A stretch of 64,000 nt of DNA from Gammaproteobacteria bacterium (lineage in GTDB: Bacteria > Pseudomonadota > Gammaproteobacteria > Pseudomonadales > Azotimanducaceae), in NCBI GenBank assembly GCA_002725995.1, contig PBRQ01000095.1, positions 62,001-126,000 of the forward strand, read 5' to 3'. Of the stretch, positions 52,927-61,632 are shown in pieces; position 1 is the first letter of the stretch, and every line of letters begins with the position of its first letter. Under the pieces are notes generated by a model. It worked only from the letters and a program-made list of their open reading frames with translations, searched no databases and was not told the DNA's origin. Position numbers and translations under genes: made by a program.

Positions 52927-54123
52927 CTAAAGTACCTCGAAGAGACCGGCAGCACCCATACCGCCACCAATACACATGGTGCAGACAATATACTTGACGC
53001 CTCGCCTTTTTCCCTCGATCAAAGCATGGGCTACCATGCGTGACCCGGACATGCCGTAGGGGTGGCCAATCGATATGGCGCCGCCATTGACATTCAGATT
53101 CTCATCGGAGATACCGAGCTTGTCGCGGCAGTACACAACCTGTACGGCAAATGCCTCGTTCAGCTCCCAAAGGCCTATGTCATCCATTGTCAGACTATTT
53201 TTTTCAAGGAGCTTAGGCACAGCAAAGACTGGTCCGATTCCCATTTCATCGGGGTTTGTGCCGGCAACAGCAATTCCCCGATAGGCACCGAGCGGCGTCA
53301 GCCCTCGTTGCTCAACCAGTTTCGATTCCATCAGCACACAAGCCGAAGCGCCATCAGAAAGCTGGGAGGCGTTGCCCGCGGTCACATGTTTGCCTTCTGA
53401 AATGACCTGACCACCTGAGAATACAGGCTGGAGCCCCGCCAGACCCTCGGCCGTTGTACCGGGCCGGTTACCTTCATCCTTATCGAGGTTGCTTTCAATT
53501 TCGGTGACTTCACCGGTTTCCTTGTTCTGTAACTTCATCACCGACGGCAGTGACACGATCTCTTCATCAAAAGCGCCAGCCTGTTGGGCCGCTGCGGTTC
53601 TGGCCTGTGATTGTGCCGCCAGTTGATCCTGCGCTTTCCGGCTGACACTGTAACGCTCGCCGACAACTTCCGCCGTCTCTATCATCGGCATGTAAAGTGC
53701 TGGCGTATTTTCCACGAGGCCAGGGTCCGGAATGACGAACATGTCAGCCGTCTGGTTCATGGAGATTGATTCCACGCCGCCACCGATCGCGATGTTCATA
53801 CCATCTGAAATAATCTGTTTGGCGGCCATGCCGATAGCCATCATCCCTGATGAGCACTGGCGATCAACTGTCTGTCCTGAAACCGTATCAGGTAAACCCG
53901 CTTTCAGCAGGCTCTGCCGTGCAACGTTTTGAAATGCAGAGCCCATCTGAATCGCGGAACCCATGATGACGTCTTCCACTTCTGCTGGATCAATTTTTGC
54001 GCGATCTACGGCATGCTTGATGGCGTGGGCGCCCAGCGCTGGTGATGTAGTGTTGTTGAAAGCACCCCGATAGGCTTTACCAATCGGAGTACGTGCTGTA
54101 GAAACAATTAGCGCTTCGCGCAT
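52927..54123 (-). CDS. Thiolase (acetyl-CoA acyltransferase)
   Basis: A 398-residue thiolase with all catalytic residues: Cys90 in [10 protein letters not shown], His354 in [11 protein letters not shown], and Cys384 in [10 protein letters not shown]. It cleaves a 3-ketoacyl-CoA with CoA (or condenses two acyl-CoAs) in the cytoplasm. It is the first gene of a three-gene transcript and could supply the thiolysis step for the beta-oxidation-like enzymes elsewhere in the window. Confidence 0.94.
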   Translation of the reverse strand: MREALIVSTARTPIGKAYRGAFNNTTSPALGAHAIKHAVDRAKIDPAEVEDVIMGSAIQMGSAFQNVARQSLLKAGLPDTVSGQTVDRQCSSGMMAIGMAAKQIISDGMNIAIGGGVESISMNQTADMFVIPDPGLVENTPALYMPMIETAEVVGERYSVSRKAQDQLAAQSQARTAAAQQAGAFDEEIVSLPSVMKLQNKETGEVTEIESNLDKDEGNRPGTTAEGLAGLQPVFSGGQVISEGKHVTAGNASQLSDGASACVLMESKLVEQRGLTPLGAYRGIAVAGTNPDEMGIGPVFAVPKLLEKNSLTMDDIGLWELNEAFAVQVVYCRDKLGISDENLNVNGGAISIGHPYGMSGSRMVAHALIEGKRRGVKYIVCTMCIGGGMGAAGLFEVL

Positions 54124-54563
54124 AGTTCAGTCCTCTAGATGAAAAATGTAATTGGGCTGTAAAAGCCTTCAGGTTAGGTATCGACAGGCTCTTGATAGCC
54201 GGAATAGCGAGTACCCTACCAGCGTTTCATCGGGACGCATAGTAAGGCGATCTCAGCTCACTTGCCTCAGCAAGTGTCCGTCCGCTTCCACGGCAAGCGG
54301 ATATCTAAATGGAATATTGCTTGCGAAGTTGTACACTTTAGCAGAGTAATGAGATGCATTAAATAGTGCCTGATGATACTGCTGGACTGAAGCGTTCAGG
54401 TGTGTGCTGATCAAGCTGCCAGAACAGTTGCGGCTGAATTTGGATTGTTCCGACCCGTTCTTTTTGGTCTGGGCTTGATAGCAAATTTCCAGAATTGCTC
54501 TACCTCAGGGCCAGTGGAAGATCATCATTCAGACTAACCGCAGGAAACCAGCGAGGAATTCTT
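54124..54563. other. Intergenic region with two adjacent hairpins
   Basis: These 440 bp separate the thiolase (minus) from the DUF1330-like gene (plus). No convincing gene is present. Two small perfect hairpins stand side by side: cacttgc-ctca-gcaagtg (54259-54276) and ccgctt-ccacggc-aagcgg (54282-54300). They are not followed by a T-run and could be regulatory or part of a small repeat. Promoters for both directions should lie here. Confidence 0.4.
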
Positions 54564-55040
54564 ATGGAAGTGATTAACGAAGTTGTGCCCTCTGACACGG
54601 CGCAGATGGAAGCAATGATGGAAAAGGGCCCGGATGAGCCAATTTTCATGCTCAACCTGCTCAAGTTCAAAGAGAGGGCGGAGTATGAAGATGGGCGTGA
54701 AACAGATTTCACCGGCAGGGAGGCCTATATGATCTATGGTGAAGAGGTAACGAAGATTTTGCCAAGGTTTGGTGGGGTTGCTATTTTTGGTGCAGACGTC
54801 ACGCATCTGGCGCTGGGCAAGGTCGAAGAATTGTGGGATGAAATTGCGTTCGTAGCTTACAAGGATCGTGCAGCACTGCTCAAAATGTCCATGTCTGATG
54901 AGTGGCAGGCGATTTCGGTGCATCGAACTGCTGGACTGCAAGGACAGCTCAATATTGAATCAACACTAATGATGCAGGGTGGTTTGAACCAGACTTTTAT
55001 GACTGACATTGCTGATGACCTGGCCGGAAAGATGAAATAG
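54564..55040 (+). CDS. DUF1330-like small protein
   Basis: A 158-residue protein whose N-terminal part, PIFMLNLLKFKERAEYEDG, and ...EAYMIYGEEVTKILPRFGGVAIF match the ferredoxin-like DUF1330 family of unknown function. I place the start at the ATG at 54564, with GCGAGGA upstream. No signal peptide is visible. It is followed after 56 bp by a dehalogenase-like hydrolase gene in the same direction. Confidence 0.75.
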   Translation: MEVINEVVPSDTAQMEAMMEKGPDEPIFMLNLLKFKERAEYEDGRETDFTGREAYMIYGEEVTKILPRFGGVAIFGADVTHLALGKVEELWDEIAFVAYKDRAALLKMSMSDEWQAISVHRTAGLQGQLNIESTLMMQGGLNQTFMTDIADDLAGKMK

Positions 55041-55096
55041 GCTCCCAGGGTGCTCGATAGTGTTAGTACTGCTTTGATGCGATGGATAGTTGATTA

Positions 55097-56044
55097 ATGG
55101 ACAAATTACAAACACCGGACAATTGTTTCAGCAATCTGGCGGATTATCCCTTCTCCCCTAACTATGTAGACCTGGATGATTTTGAAGGGGGCACGGTAAG
55201 GATGCACTACGTGGACGAGGGTACACGCGATAGCGGAGTTGTTGTGATGATTCACGGTAATCCTACCTGGTCCTATATGTGGCGCAAGCTGATACCGCAA
55301 CTCTCGGCAGCTGGTTTTCGCGCCATTGCTATTGATCTGATCGGTATGGGCCGGTCCGATAAGCCTACAAAAATGAGTGGCTACACCATTGCTCGCCATG
55401 AAAAATGGGTTGAACAAGCACTGATCAACAAACTTGATTTACAGGACATGAATATTGTTCTGCACGACTGGGGTGGTATCATCGGTTTGCGCTTAATAGC
55501 GAATCATCAGAGTCGCGTGACTAGTGTGATCATGTCTAACACGGGTATGCCTGCAAATGATCCAGGTGCTTCTATAGAGCGCATGGCCCGAAAAGGTGCT
55601 GGATTGTTGCGCATTTTTCAGCTCTACGTTCGCTTCAAGAAGAACTGGCAGCATTGGAAAATGTTGGCAGCTATTGTAAAAAAAAGATGCCGGCTGAGGA
55701 TGTGTCAGGCTTTTCAGCACCTTATCCTGACAAGAGGTATCTGACAGGTAATCGACAGTTTACGCAGATGTTGCCGACGCGAAATGACAATCCCATGTTG
55801 GTTGAGAACTGGCATGCGATGAAGAAGATTGAAAATTTCGACAAGCCATTTTTGAATCTTTTTTTCAGACAAGGACCTGGTTGCGCCTAATGGGCACAGA
55901 AGTGTTCGACCGGCGATTCCGGGGGCGCAGGCGATAGAGCCCATCATTCTTAAGGGGGGCAGTCATTTTCTCCTTGAAGATATACCAGAGGACTATGCGC
56001 GTGAAGTACTCACTTTTCTGGAAGTAGTCGGAAGGTCAAACTAG
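55097..56044 (+). pseudogene. Haloalkane-dehalogenase-like alpha/beta hydrolase with two homopolymer frameshifts
   Basis: The N-terminal part has HGNPTWSYMWRKL and the nucleophile VLHDWGGIIG (Asp), typical of haloalkane-dehalogenase-like hydrolases. The frame is lost in a run of eight A (55678-55685), where nine would restore it, giving IVKKKMPAEDVSGFSAPYPDKRY. It is lost again in a run of seven T (about 55859-55865), where six would give LNLFSDKDLVAPNGH. The last part holds GGSHFLLEDIPED with the catalytic His and a TAG at 56042-56044. With both corrections the gene is a complete protein of about 315 residues, so base-calling errors or slippage are likely. Confidence 0.75.
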
Positions 56045-56079
56045 CCGGCACAATAGGAAAATGTAAATGGACGTAGTCT

Positions 56080-57288
56080 TTGCCATCTGAAGCGCCACCC
56101 TGGTATCGTTGGGTACTTTTGTCAGGGGTCTGGCTTCAATATGCTGCCTTTGGGCTCGTAGCAACCAGCCTGGCACCATTGACGGGGCTGATAGAATCAG
56201 ATCTGAAGCTGACTCACGCCGAAATGGGCACAACCATGGGTGCCTGGCAGCTGGTCTATATCGTCTCCGCGATTCCGTGCGGAATACTACTAGACAAATT
56301 AGGACCTCGCTGGGCTTTGATAATTGGCTCATTATTGATTGCTTTGTCCGTTTTTACCCGCGGAACAGCGGACAACTTTTTTGAACTGATCCTGGCAGTG
56401 ATGCTGTTTGGCCTGGGTGGGCCAATAATCTCTGCCGGTGCCCCAAAGGTAATTGCTGAATGGTTTACTGGATCATCTCGCGGTATGGCCATGGGTATAT
56501 ATATGACAGGGCCAGCGATAGGTGGTCTGGTCTCTTTGACAATGACGCACTCGGTACTGCTGCCGGCGCTTGATGGTGCCTGGCAAAATGTCATGTTCCT
56601 GTGGGCAGGTGTTACCGTTTTCGCCACGATCATCTGGCTGATTCTTACCTCACACCCGCTAATGCGGGTTTCAAGCGGAAGTGGCGGCACAGGTGGCCTG
56701 CCCCAAACCAGAGTCCTGATACTACTCGTAAAGGAGCCGGCAGTTTTATTGGTACTGATTATGAGCATTGGGGTGTTCCTGTTTAATCATGGTTTGAATA
56801 ACTGGCTGCCGGAATTGCTCAGGTCCGGTGGTATGACCCTGATTGAAGCAGGGTACTGGGCTGCCATTCCGACGGTGATTGGGCTTGCCGGATCACTCCT
56901 GATACCGCGGCTTGCCACGCCAGAGAGGCGATTCCCAATTTTGACCGGATTGAGTGTCGCTGCTGCTTTAGCGAGTGTACTTTTGCAATTCCAGGCACCT
57001 TCATTGATGTTTACTGGTCTTATCCTGCAGGGCATTGCCCGCTCCTCCTTGATGACAATACTGGTACTGACACTTGTTGAACTGCCAGGGGTAGGGCAAA
57101 AGCACGTTGGAGTCGCAACTGGGCTGTTCTTCTCGGCAGCTGAAGTGGGTGGTGTGCTTGGCCCCATGTCACTTGGCCTGCTCTACGACTGGACCAATGA
57201 GTTTAATACGGGTCTTTTTATGCTTACCGGCGTGGCTGTAATGATATTCCTTGGCACTTTGAGGCTAAAAATGCTGTGTCGGACATAG
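56080..57288 (+). CDS. Major facilitator superfamily transporter
   Basis: A 402-residue carrier with about 12 hydrophobic segments: GVWLQYAAFGLVATSLAPL, the loop motif DKLGPRWALIIGS between helices 2 and 3, and GMAMGIYMTGPAIGGL. It belongs to the NarK/CynX-like breadth of the MFS; the substrate is unknown. The only start that fits this frame near the beginning is a TTG at 56080, since TAG precedes it, and the ribosome binding site is weak. Another single-base error here would not be surprising, given the preceding gene. Confidence 0.85.
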   Translation: MPSEAPPWYRWVLLSGVWLQYAAFGLVATSLAPLTGLIESDLKLTHAEMGTTMGAWQLVYIVSAIPCGILLDKLGPRWALIIGSLLIALSVFTRGTADNFFELILAVMLFGLGGPIISAGAPKVIAEWFTGSSRGMAMGIYMTGPAIGGLVSLTMTHSVLLPALDGAWQNVMFLWAGVTVFATIIWLILTSHPLMRVSSGSGGTGGLPQTRVLILLVKEPAVLLVLIMSIGVFLFNHGLNNWLPELLRSGGMTLIEAGYWAAIPTVIGLAGSLLIPRLATPERRFPILTGLSVAAALASVLLQFQAPSLMFTGLILQGIARSSLMTILVLTLVELPGVGQKHVGVATGLFFSAAEVGGVLGPMSLGLLYDWTNEFNTGLFMLTGVAVMIFLGTLRLKMLCRT

Positions 57289-57290
57289 AA

Positions 57291-57317
57291 TGGCTGGATA
57301 AGAGGGCTTATCCGCCA
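57291..57317 (+). terminator. Hairpin after the MFS gene
   Basis: Just after the stop codon the sequence tggc-t-ggataag-aggg-cttatcc-gcca forms an 11-bp stem with a one-base bulge and a 4-nt loop. A T-run is absent, so this is a terminator-like structure of modest confidence. The rest of the interval to 57469 shows no gene. Confidence 0.45.
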
Positions 57318-57469
57318 CACCAGTGCTTCTTCATACCAGTTCGACTCAACATTTACTCGCATCTGAATTAGGGGTGTCAGCCACTTCTCCCGTCAGTTGC
57401 TGAAATGGAGTGGATCATGGATATCTATGAGTGAGATGATCAGGAGAGGGATTCAAGGAGTCTGCTGAT

Positions 57470-58456
57470 ATGCGATACATTATCTACGGCGCCGGCGCTG
57501 TCGGCGGTACAATCGGTGCACGTCTGTTGCAGGCTGGTAAGGACGTCGTTCTGATCGCCCGGGGGGAGCACCTGGAAAAGATTCAAGAGCAGGGGCTGGT
57601 GTTGACGGACACGGGCGGATCACAGACCCTTCAGGTTGACGCGGTAGGTCATCCACGTGAACTGGATTTCCGTGCCGGTGATGCTGTTTTACTCACCATG
57701 AAGTCACAACATACCCTCGCTGCGCTGGAAGACCTGCGTGTGGCAGGTGGGGGCGACTTACCCGTTATCTGTTGTCAGAATGGAGTTGAGAATGAGCGCC
57801 AGGCTGCCAGGCGATTCAGCCGGGTTTATGCGATGGTCGTGGTTCTTCCTGCAAGCCATCTTGAACCCGGAGTCGTCCAGCACGAGGCGATTGGTTGTGG
57901 AGGAATACTCGATGCGGGCTGTTATCCAGGTGGGGTCGATGCATTCATTGGCAACGTCACCGAAGACCTGGAGCTTGCTGGTTTCAGTGCACGACCCGAT
58001 GAAAAGGTGATGCGCTGGAAGTACGCCAAACTACTGAACAACCTCATCAATGCGATTCAGGCGGTCACCGTGACTTCTGATCGCACACACGTTATCTACA
58101 AATTGATGTACAAGGAAGCCTTGCGTTGCCTTGATGCTTCAGGAGTCGATTACGCTACCCAAAAAGAGTTTTCTGCTCGAGTTGGTAAATTGTTAAAGCT
58201 GGACACTGCTATGGTGCGAGGCGGTGGATCATCCTGGCAAAGCTTAACCAGGGGTACCGGGAATATCGAAGCTGACTATCTAAATGGTGAAATTGTTCTG
58301 CTCGGTAAACTGTGCGGTATAGCTACACCCGCTAACCAAAGCCTGCTCGAACTTGCCAACCAACTGGCGGCATCTGGTGCGGAACCCGGATCCATACCAG
58401 TTGACCAGGTTGAAGCGAGAATAGAAGAGCTGGAACAGGCTGGTGATGAGGGGTAG
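57470..58456 (+). CDS. Ketopantoate reductase (PanE/ApbA) family protein
   Basis: A 328-residue Rossmann-fold reductase: YIIYGAGAVGGTIGARLLQAGKDVVLIARG (NADP loop), CCQNGVENERQAAR, and MRWKYAKLLNNLINA with the catalytic Lys. True PanE reduces 2-dehydropantoate for pantothenate synthesis. The genomic setting here is catabolic, so a related 2-oxoacid or branched substrate is possible. It is convergent with the broken long GST; their ends are only 8 bp apart. Confidence 0.85.
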   Translation: MRYIIYGAGAVGGTIGARLLQAGKDVVLIARGEHLEKIQEQGLVLTDTGGSQTLQVDAVGHPRELDFRAGDAVLLTMKSQHTLAALEDLRVAGGGDLPVICCQNGVENERQAARRFSRVYAMVVVLPASHLEPGVVQHEAIGCGGILDAGCYPGGVDAFIGNVTEDLELAGFSARPDEKVMRWKYAKLLNNLINAIQAVTVTSDRTHVIYKLMYKEALRCLDASGVDYATQKEFSARVGKLLKLDTAMVRGGGSSWQSLTRGTGNIEADYLNGEIVLLGKLCGIATPANQSLLELANQLAASGAEPGSIPVDQVEARIEELEQAGDEG

Positions 58457-58463
58457 CGAACTC

Positions 58464-59558
58464 CTAGCCCCTTACGTGCTCGTAAACCGGAATTGAGCGA
58501 CCAAATGGCACTGTACCCTGGTTGTCGTATCCACTTTCTGTATTCGTAAGTCTGAAAAGAGGCTCGAAGCAATCATGCTGTTCGAGAAGAGACTGCAAGA
58601 TATCCTGAGTTGATTGATCCAGGCACCTGAATCTTTGCTGAAGTTTCTCCAGGCACCAGACACGATAACGGGATGTGGGAACGTTTGCATAGTTTGCGCC
58701 CTGGATACATACATCAAAAGTTGTATTCCTTTTAGACCATGCCTCGGCATTGGCGCAGAGATTTTCCAGGTGAGTTTGCCCAACTTCCTGCAGCAGGGGG
58801 AGAATATTTTCGGGAATACCTTATACCTGACTTCCACCCAGTCTGCTGGCTTTAGCATTCCACAAGCGATAGACCCACTCTATAACAGTTGGTGCCGTTT
58901 CCCTCATGATCTCTCCCGGTATCGGGTCCTGCGAAAAGTGCCGGAAGAGGGGGCCAAAGAGGCCAATGTCTGCGAGGGTGGGTTTGTCACCGAAGATAAA
59001 CGGCCTGTCTTTGAAGATAGTACTGAGAATTTTCAGCAGTTGAAGGTAGCCGCGTTCAACATGATCCAAATTTTCCTTCGTTACACCATCCTTTATGACA
59101 AAATTGGAACATTGGCGTTTTTCGATGCTCATTCTTACCAGCCATTTTGGGATCTTCACATCTGTTGCCATCTCATCTGCAATCTGCCGCCGCAACAATT
59201 TTGAACTGGCCGGGTAACTCCAGCGGTAGTGCATTGCAGGGCGCCACAACCATTCGTCTGCATAGTCTTCAATTAGCCGGCATATAAAAGCTTGTGATGG
59301 ATCTTCCGGGAGGATGGGGTTATCGGGATACTGCAGTTCGAACCAGTCGATCATTGGGCTGGTGTCTGTCATCCAGCGATTGTCGGCAAGCTCGATCGCC
59401 GGCATCTGCATGGCACCTGTTTTGTCGGGGATTTTTCGGTTGAAGTCCGTCGCTGTCATTGAACAGAACTCAAACGGTATTTCCTTGTAGCGCAGGTAAC
59501 CTTCCATCTTGCCGGTAAAGTAAGAGATTTTCAGGCCATAGAGCTTGGTCAATTTCAC
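58464..59558 (-). pseudogene. Long-form glutathione S-transferase, disrupted by paired frameshifts
   Basis: The first 245 residues (from 59558) read as a GST of the long form: KLYGLKISYFTGKMEGYLRYKEIPFE and AMQMPAIELADNRWMTDTSPMI. After WNAKASRL the frame meets TAA (about 58824). A neighbouring frame carries ADWVEV for a few codons, and the original frame then continues with GIPENILPLLQEVGQTHL through to a TAG at 58464-58466, with VWCLEKLQQRF on the way. Two compensating shifts of one base near 58836-58856 would restore a 360-residue protein like that at 49436-50554. Confidence 0.65.
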
Positions 59559-59707
59559 CTCCGATAATATTGCTGCTCACAAGGTCGAGCAGAATCTAAT
59601 GGAAGTTGCATGGTCTGTAGCCCGAGTTTCTAATGCCGTTAGTCTACGCCCGTGGCCATCTATGTGCCATGGTAATGGTATTCTGCCCCTGGCGATAATA
59701 TCCAGGC

Positions 59708-59729
59708 AAAAAAAGGCGGTTAGACCGCC
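59708..59729 (-). terminator. Rho-independent terminator of the TonB-receptor remnant
   Basis: On the minus strand ggcggt-cta-accgcc is followed by seven T (59714 to 59708). It is a compact GC-rich hairpin plus U-tract located 28 bp after the stop codon of the deleted receptor gene. This is the clearest intrinsic terminator in the window. Confidence 0.8.
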
Positions 59730-59756
59730 CCTGTTTAGGTTTTGGTTGTGCTGATC

Positions 59757-60145
59757 CTAGTTGAAGTGCATCGATAAGGTCAGACCAAAAGTACGTGGTT
59801 CCATGACAAAGGTATTAATGAACAAACCACTGTTGTCATCCGATGTGTAGAAACCAGTGATATTGTGCTGCTGCCTTCAAAGTTACCCTTGCCAAACATC
59901 ATGTTGGGTACGCTGAACTGCAGTTTAGAAGTAGTGGCAATCTGCCGCGCCTCCATTGCTTCACCATTAAAGGCGCTTACGGCAATCGCAGTGTCCTGAA
60001 CGGTAGATTCTCTTTTCTCGGCTGTAACGATAATCTCTTCTATTTCCTGATAGTCCGCAGCATTGGCGATAACAGGGGCAAATGGTGTCAGGAGAGTGAA
60101 GCCGAGCAATCCGTAAATGTTCCTGGCAATAGGCTTAATAGCCAT
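59757..60145 (-). pseudogene. TonB-dependent receptor reduced to its two ends
   Basis: The N-terminal part has a signal peptide (YGLLGFTLLTPFAPVIANAA), the TonB-box-like region EIEEIIVTAEKRESTVQDT and the start of the plug domain as far as MMFGKGNFEGSS. It then switches, in another frame, to NITGFYTSDDNSGLF and EPRTFGLTLSMHFN, which is the last strand of such a receptor with its terminal aromatic-containing sequence. The plug remainder and nearly all of the barrel are missing, so several hundred residues were deleted at about 59870. The terminator behind it is intact. Confidence 0.8.
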
Positions 60146-60342
60146 ATGGAAATTCCCTTTGTGGTTTTGTATTAGCAAGGAAGGGTAGTTGGGCACAGAT
60201 TGTCGCGGCACCTCCCCCCCCCTGATTAGTACGCGAACGCAGCACTACGTTATCATTGTAGTGGCAGCCTTCTCCTTAGTTTACTGTTCGATTAGGCCTT
60301 CTTCTCGGCAATCAATTGTGGGTTCAGCCCGCTGTGGGCCTG

Positions 60343-60873
60343 CTATCCGAGTGAGTTGAAAGCCTCATAGGAATAGTCGCTAGGATCCCGCGCGGAGATA
60401 CCAGGCGCTGCTTCCAGATTGTTTGGCATTATCAGGGGTTTCTCGTAGGCACTCATCTCAGTTACTTTGTCTACCCTGATCATGTCGCTGAGTGAGGTTC
60501 TGTGGCGGATTGCCCAGACGCCATCAATGCACTCAAACCGATCCACATAGCGACCAGCACCCTGTATATCGGTCAGTTCACTATCGACAAGTAGCCTCAG
60601 TTGGACGTTCCAGTAGGACTCGGTAACTGCGGAATTACCATCCAGTTCTATGAGGATATTACTGACTACATGTCGAGTTCCCTCCATTGCGGCGTGTACC
60701 GGCCAGAGCCATTTGACGAAACCTTCAGCGCTACCCTTATAAAGAGGAGCATGATTGTCGGTTCCGTCTGGGTGCCAGCAGGAGAGGGTGAGATCCTTAT
60801 CCATTCTGTCCATGCCTCGGCAGTAGCGGTAGATCACTTCTGTAATTTGCTGTTTTGCTATCAGTTCTAGCAT
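60343..60873 (-). CDS. SnoaL/NTF2-like protein
   Basis: A 176-residue protein of the SnoaL_4 type: LIAKQQITEVIYRYCRGMDRMDKDL, CWHPDGTDNH, and FVKWLWPVHAAMEGTRHVVSNILIELDG. It resembles ring-hydroxylating dioxygenase beta-subunit-like or dehydratase-like proteins often found with hydrocarbon-degradation genes. I place the start at the ATG at 60873, preceded by GGGAGG. Around it are only a receptor remnant and non-coding sequence (60146-60342 holds nothing I recognise). Confidence 0.8.
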   Translation of the reverse strand: MLELIAKQQITEVIYRYCRGMDRMDKDLTLSCWHPDGTDNHAPLYKGSAEGFVKWLWPVHAAMEGTRHVVSNILIELDGNSAVTESYWNVQLRLLVDSELTDIQGAGRYVDRFECIDGVWAIRHRTSLSDMIRVDKVTEMSAYEKPLIMPNNLEAAPGISARDPSDYSYEAFNSLG

Positions 60874-60920
60874 TCGTCTTGTCGCCTCCCTCGGGATAGA
60901 TAAACAGGGGAGCAAATTTT

Positions 60921-60971
60921 GGAGTTAGAGTAAAGTGCCAAAGTAAAACTATCCCCGGATTGCTTTGGCAC
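60921..60971. repeat. Short hairpin with the GAGTAAAGTG motif
   Basis: The sequence ggagttagagtaaagtgcc resembles the outer arm of the 35356-35558 element. The hairpin gtgccaaag (60935-60943) / ctttggcac (60963-60971) has a 9-bp stem and a 19-nt loop. It is probably a remnant of the same repeat family. It lies upstream of the DUF2946 gene, so a role in its leader cannot be excluded. Confidence 0.4.
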
Positions 60972-61078
60972 CTCTTCGGGTCTACTTGTGACTTGGGTCA
61001 AGCTCCTTGTTTGCAAATTGTCTATACTTGCCGTTGTAATTTCTGCGCTATATCCTTAGGGGGCGCGAACAGATACTT

Positions 61079-61531
61079 ATGAGACCTTTGATGCGTCGAT
61101 TGACGACAGTCACCTCAAAATTAGCTTACATCTACTTGATGACAGCGCTGGTGACTCCTGCGCTTGTACCAATGGGGTACATGATCGGCAGGAATTCAAC
61201 CTCTAATCTCGTTGAGATACGACTCTGCTCCTCTGTCGCTCGTCAGCAAACGTCCCATGTCCAGCATGCCGGTCAGGTCCAGCATCATTCTGAGAATCCT
61301 GGACATTTATCTCAGCCAACGGGTGAACATGAGCCCGAACACCAGAATGTAGGGACGGCAGACCTTTGTCCATTTGGTCTGGCCTCTGCTGCGCTGCTAC
61401 TTGGCAACGCGGCGAGTGACGAAAGGACAAGGTTTTACCGAAGCTCAGAAATCTTAGCACCACTCGTTAATTCCGTTGTCGATCATACTTTACCTCCACT
61501 ACCCGCAAGGGGCCCACCGGTTCTGGTTTAA
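61079..61531 (+). CDS. DUF2946-like secreted, His-rich protein
   Basis: A 150-residue protein with an N-terminal hydrophobic signal (TSKLAYIYLMTALVTPALVPMGYM) and the family pattern PxGYMxG...IxLCS, then C-P-F, and the terminal LPPLPARGPPVLV. The middle is rich in His (HVQHAGQVQHHSENPGH and following). DUF2946 genes commonly stand next to copper-type TonB receptors, and the same pair is seen here. A role in periplasmic metal handling, most likely copper, is inference. It is 101 bp before the receptor gene. Confidence 0.75.
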   Translation: MRPLMRRLTTVTSKLAYIYLMTALVTPALVPMGYMIGRNSTSNLVEIRLCSSVARQQTSHVQHAGQVQHHSENPGHLSQPTGEHEPEHQNVGTADLCPFGLASAALLLGNAASDERTRFYRSSEILAPLVNSVVDHTLPPLPARGPPVLV

Positions 61532-61632
61532 TCGCCTTTTCAACAGAACAGAAATTCACGCTGGTTGTTTTGATACTGCCGGCAAGCTCCCGTTAGAAAT
61601 GACTGGCGGGACATAAATACCGGAAACTCCAA

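Noticed and set aside
54152-54349. Possible 65-residue gene downstream of the thiolase promoter
   Set aside because: No ribosome binding site, no recognisable composition, and it overlaps two hairpins. I treat it as non-coding.
58614-59204. A 196-residue plus-strand frame in the long GST region
   Set aside because: It is antisense to clearly GST-like sequence, and its translation has no family features.
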